Below, piece by piece: positions 59,324 through 64,000 of a DNA stretch of 64,000 nucleotides; the first letter of the stretch is position 1; each line of letters opens with the position of its first letter. Under the pieces are notes generated by a model, which worked only from the letters and a program-made list of their open reading frames with translations, was not told where the DNA came from and searched no databases. The stretch is from contig CM030940.1 in assembly GCA_018136815.1 (NCBI GenBank), positions 1,128,113 through 1,192,112 of the forward strand. The letters are read 5' to 3'. The DNA comes from Isochrysis galbana (lineage: Eukaryota; Haptophyta; Isochrysidales; Isochrysidaceae). A program made the translations under genes and the position numbers.

Positions 59324-62300
59324 ATGAGCTCTCTCAACGCCTCAGCCTACTACCGGGCGCACCGCACAGAGATCAAGCAGGCCTTCCAATCGGCTCTCGG
59401 AGACGCGGTCGCCGAGGAGGGACCGGACCCGGTCTGGCGGATAGGTCAGTTGCTTCAGCAGCAGCGGACACAGCCGCGCCGCTCCTCCACGAATCATATA
59501 TGGGCTGTCAGCCACGCACTCGACCGCTTCCGACAGAGCATCGGAGGACTCAGCCAGCCGCAGAGGGAGAGCATGCCGCCGTGGGACTCGAAGCAGTGGC
59601 TGGATTCGCTCGGCCTGATAAATGTGATCCTCAAGCCTCTGCTCGCACCGCTCAAGGAGAAGGAGCCGAGCACGGCCGCCGAGCTACCCTTCTTCCACGC
59701 CATCGGCCAGCTACAAGATCACACGGATCTCCTTGCCATCTTAAGTTCGCACAACGTGCTGGAAGAGATTGCCAAGGTAAGCTCGCATGATGGAATCGCG
59801 CCCCGCTCCCTTACGACCGCAAATCATCAGCGCGGGCCTTCCCCATGCAGTCGATCAGACCATGCCGCGGTCGCGCCGCCCACAGGTGATGTGGTCCTGC
59901 GCCAAGGAGCTGTGGGAGAACAGCGGAGTGCAGGCCTCCTCAACGCAAGGTGGAGGGAGCTCGAAATTTGCCGTCGGCCCCTTTGACGCGGCAGATGGGC
60001 AGATCTCCCTCGGCAAGCGCTCCCTGTTCTTCAAGGGTCTGGACGATTTCATCGGGCCGCCGAACCCAAACGTGCGCGAGGCGATGCACCACGAACACTG
60101 CACCAGCCAGGATTCCACCTTGTTTTTCACGGCCATCAACTACCAGACACGCACCACGCCGCGGTGCGAATGGTACTTCGTGGTAGACCCCACGCCAGCA
60201 GGGCTCAAGAAGAGCCGAATCACGGAGAGCGGTGATGGCCAGCACCCTCTGGAGTGGCCCAAGGAGGGGAAGCCGCCCTTGCCGGACAAGGTGAATGGTG
60301 CCATGCCGCCTGGCTCACCGACAAAGCAGCGGCGCAACGGGAGGACACTGGCAGATGCAGTCCCGGGCCCGCGCCAACCAAACGAAATGATTGATTTCGA
60401 GGTCGACCTCAACATTAAGAACGGCCTTCTGCGCGACATTGGCGAGGAGCCGATGACCTGGGACGAGTTCATTGGATCACGCCTCTACACGGGGCCCATG
60501 TTCCAAAAGTACAACTGGGTGCTTCGGTGCATCGGCAACCTTCGTGTGGAGCAGCCTAGTTCAATCATCACCGAGTCCGAGATCGAGAAGAAGCTGAGCG
60601 AGGACAAGGTGGCTGCCACCAAGGGCAACGTATACACCACGACGCTGCACGTCATCAACTCGGCCTGCATCAAGCTCGGAAAGCTAACCTCCGCGGCTAA
60701 GGTCTACCGTGGGATCTACGGGCGCTCCCTGCCCCTCAAGATGCACCAAGCGGATCACTACAACGTGAAAGGCGGGGTGGAGTTCGGCTTTATGTCTGCA
60801 ACGCTCGACCGACGCGTCGCGATTCAGTACGCATCGTCGAAGAGGGATAATGCCGCCATCTTGTTCGAGATGCAGATGGGCATGATCGATCGCGGCGCCG
60901 ACTTGTCGTGGCTATCCCAGTATCCCCACGAAAGAGAGGTGCTCTTCGCGCCGCTATCGGCCCTCGAGGTGCTGACGCAGCACGTAGAGGGTCAGGTGTG
61001 CGTTGTCAGTATTCGGCTCTCGGTCAATCTACAAGCGCTCACGATTGAGCAAGTCGTCTCCAAGATGCAGCGCTCGCACTTGCAGCTCATCGACCTGCTT
61101 CAAGGCAATATGCGCTTCGCTGGCGTGCCGCCAAGCATCACGGCGCCACTACAACAATTGCGACTCCAGGCCTCGCACAAGGACCCGAGCTATTACAATG
61201 TCGCGCAGCACTACCGGGAGGACACGAATCGCGTTCTGGACGCCCAAAAGAAGATATTCGACAACATCGCCGACATGCGCGTGTGGGCCACTGACGAGGG
61301 TTTCGATCGCAAGGCGAAGATGCGTCGCACGGCGATGCTGTGCGCAAGCGTCGGAGAGCATGGTAAGGCAGCAGATCTGCTCACGCTTTGGTCGGGGCTC
61401 AACACTCGAAATGGGACAAAGGTACCGATCACACCGCACCGCCAAAAGAGTCTGACGCCCGAGTGGGACTTGATTGCGGAATCGCTGATCAAGCAGGACG
61501 GGATGCATGCGCCATGGCCGGGCACTCTCGTGGAGCTCATCAAGAGAGGAAAGATGTCTGGGAAGCTGACCGCGGAGGGCAACGCATTCATCTGTACGGT
61601 GCAGAGAATGGTGGAGGAGATGCTTCGCGATCGTCATCCCCCGTTTTCCATTGGGGCTGACGTGCTCGTCTTGCTAGACGAGGAGCAGATTTGGGAGCAC
61701 GCAAGGATTAGCAGAGTCCGCGACGGGATCGTCGCCCCGCTCATGACGTATACGAAGTGGGGTAAGAGGAGGGAGGGGGAGGGTTACGAGGTGACGAGTT
61801 GGAAGACTCGGGTCGTGCAAACCGCGCATGTGCTGGCCCCAGGGATGGGCGGGCCAGCGGCGCTGCTACGTCACGCAGCCGAGATGGGCGAGGTTGAACT
61901 GGTTGATGCTCTACTCAAGGCGGGCGTGTCCGTGTATGAAAGCGATGCTCAAGCCAACACTGCCCTCATCCTTGCGGCGAAGAACGGGCACGCAGATGTG
62001 TGTAGGCTCCTGAAAAGTCAGGGCGCAGATGAGCACGTTCGCAACGCCTTTCGCGAGAACGCCTACGACCTCGCGAACAATTCGCGGCGCATGGACGTGC
62101 TGAGAGTTTTCAACCCATGGGCCTCCGACCTCGATGTCGGTTTTCAGGGCAACAGCTTCGAGGATAAGAAAGCTAAAAACACCCTTTGTGAGCCATGTGA
62201 TTTGTCAAACGGCGTAACCATGCTCATGCTTGCGTGCCGGCAAGGTGACATCGATGCCGTCCGTGAGATTCTCGATGCGCGTCAAGATGATCCTCTCGCC

Positions 62301-63449
62301 CGAACGTCATCGGGGTGCACTGCGCTAACTATGGCGTCGGAGGAAGGGGGTGAAGCACACGTTCATGTGGTCGAGGAGTTGCTTCGCCGATGCCAGGCGG
62401 AATATTCCTTCCCGGTGGAATATCTCCTAGAGCAATATCTCTACAGCGGAAGAAAGACGGCGATGGTACTTGCCGCCACCAACGGGCACTTGGAAGTGGT
62501 CAAACTCTTGGCAAATGCCCGGGCAAACATAAATGTGCGAACCCAGAGGATGCAGTTCATCGACGGCGCCCGAGTCGACGGCGACCGTCGCACTGTTTTG
62601 CATCTGACCTGTATGCATGGGCATCACGACGTAGCGAGCTTTCTGATTGACAACAAAGCGGACATCAACGCTACCAATTATTCGGGCGACACACCACTCA
62701 TGCTCGCGGCGAGGTATGGCCACTCACAGGTAGTGAAGCTGTTGCTGCGCTCGAATTGCACGGTGGCTGATGAAACGATGACGCCATCCTGGTCGTCGAT
62801 GCATCGTGCATGTGGCGCTGGCCACGTCGATGTCGCAGAAGCACTGCTCGAGGCGCATGAGGAGTTCGTCAATCACAAGGACAAGAAAGGCCTTACCCCG
62901 CTCATGGCCGCTGTGAGTGCCAATTTTTCGGAGGGGGCAGTAATCCTCATGAACAAGGGAGCAAATGTGCACGAGAGGGACCACGATGGGAGATCCGCCG
63001 TCTTCTACGCCGCGATGGCGGGGCAGGAGAAGTCGCTCCGTGTGCTCCTCACTGCCCACAATATTCAAGTGGACCAGCCCGACAACGTTGGTGAGACGCC
63101 TCTCATGGCGGCATGCAAAAGCGGCCACGAGTCGACGGCAAGGCTATTGCTGAACGCCCAGGCAAATCTAGAAGCTCCAGACGATGTGGCGCCCAATCCT
63201 CTTATCATCGCTTCCGCGGCAGGGCACGAACCGATCGTGCGTATGCTGCTCAATAACGGCGCGCACCGTCGGAAGGAAAAAGCAGCGGAGGAGGCAATGA
63301 AGGCTAGCAAGAGCAGGGAGGGTGCCGACGACCATGGCGCTCTGAATCCCACGCCGCTTACCCGCACCGATTCTTCCATGAGCTCAGGCGGGACGGAACG
63401 GTTCCACAAGATCATTGAGCTATTGAAACGGGAACCCATGTCCCCATGA
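59324..63449 (+). CDS. ADP-ribosyltransferase-domain protein with ankyrin repeats
   Basis: Two exons, 59324-59776 and 59886-63449 (109-bp GT-AG intron), encode 1,338 residues. No secretion signal, so likely intracellular. Residues 150-410 are a large N-terminal region of unknown fold. Residues about 420-520 match the R-S-E class of mono-ADP-ribosyltransferases: VYRGIYGRSLP (Arg 426), FGFMSATLDRRVAIQYAS (Ser 455) and YPHEREVLFAP (Glu 500 / Glu 502). Such enzymes move ADP-ribose from NAD+ to an amino-acid side chain. A helical segment follows, then a small beta module (residues about 735-800, ADVLVLLDEEQIWEHARI). From about 805 to 1310 come ankyrin repeats (NTALILAAKNGHADVCRLL, GDTPLMLAARYGHSQVVKLL, VGETPLMAACKSGHESTARL), which usually bind protein partners. 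Substrate unknown. All three catalytic residues are present. Confidence 0.88.
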
Positions 63450-64000
63450 TTCCTATTCGCCGTTCCAGCTCGTGGGGCATGTGACGCCATGAAGGCAACG
63501 TTGTGAGTCACGGGCATTAGCCCATTGAGAAGATGTGCGACACCGCCCGAGTTCGGAAGAGTTCCTTCAAGGTCGACCGCTTAGACATGAAGATCACACA
63601 GGCTGTAGTCATGTAGCGCCGCCCATTTTGTTCCATCTTGTTGCATGCGAGATGGGCGGAGCAAAGCGTCTCTAGGTTTGTACTATCCGGCACGCTCAAC
63701 ACTTGCTCGGCACGCTCTGTTGAGTAGTAGCAAGCAGAGTCTCAAAAGGATGGAGTGCCTCGCCCAACGTTGCACGGAAGGACGTTGCAATCAATGGATT
63801 CTCTAGGTGCCTTAAGCAAGAAGGCATCAAATTGCACCATCACTGGAACACGAGCTACAGTGCGCGCCGCTGATGTGGTTGCTCAAACTGGCTGAATTCG
63901 TTCTTTGCTGGCGTCCAACGAACTACTCTAGGTCCAATGAGGTGGTGGCATGGTGCGCTTCTTGAATCGAGAGTAGCTTAAGCGTCCTGCTCTCGTCCCA
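63450..64000. other. Intergenic, no gene recognised
   Basis: The 3' flank of the ART-ankyrin gene. Only short unsupported frames; no repeat family recognised. Confidence 0.45.

Overview
The window is nuclear DNA from a GC-rich eukaryote, most likely a unicellular alga or related protist. The evidence is intron-containing genes with GT-AG introns of about 60-230 bp, typical eukaryotic families (PP4 regulatory subunit 3/SMEK, CLP1, VPS9, PITH, BTB-BACK, an SLC4/BOR1-type transporter), cobalamin-dependent methionine synthase, and a strong selenoprotein candidate. I cannot name the species or lineage from sequence alone.

Host genes, left to right: a glutathione S-transferase-like gene whose frame crosses one in-frame TGA at the catalytic Cys position (1922-2719, -); metH (7258 to about 12016, -); an SLC4/BOR1-like transporter (17009-19343, +); a PITH-domain protein (21936-22657, -); CLP1 (26621-28443, -) divergent from a PP4R3/SMEK gene (29177-32269, +); an unrecognised, possibly frameshifted gene (33616-34525, -); a VPS9-domain protein (36619-38274, +); a BTB-BACK protein (43093-44878, -); and a large ADP-ribosyltransferase plus ankyrin protein (59324-63449, +). 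They do not form a pathway. They are separate housekeeping and signalling genes, each with its own promoter, several of which carry long GA/G-rich purine tracts.

Between the genes lies dense transposable-element sequence. (1) One LINE family has a short 5' hairpin directly before an ATGGAGCG start and a 3' end resembling GCCCAGAATCTTCAGATG plus a T run. Several copies keep both ends but have lost the middle and are flanked by target-site duplications (100 bp, 1.2 kb and 1.6 kb copies). (2) An 869-bp SINE-like family shares the 5' hairpin but ends in (ATT)n; the best copy has an 18-bp target-site duplication. (3) Two non-autonomous DNA transposons have 8-bp duplications (hAT-like); one contains nested retroelements. 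(4) A roughly 10 kb Ty3/gypsy-like retrotransposon (about 46.75-56.9 kb) has a gag frame separated from pol by a single in-frame TAG. Its polyprotein carries a bacteriophage-type cytosine-methyltransferase-like domain upstream of protease and reverse transcriptase. This copy breaks off before RNase H/integrase and is joined to duplicated and inverted gag pieces.

The most interesting items are the methyltransferase-bearing retrotransposon, the selenocysteine GST candidate, the hairpin-start LINE family with its end-preserving deletion derivatives, and a CLP1 whose Walker A Ser/Thr is replaced by Ala.
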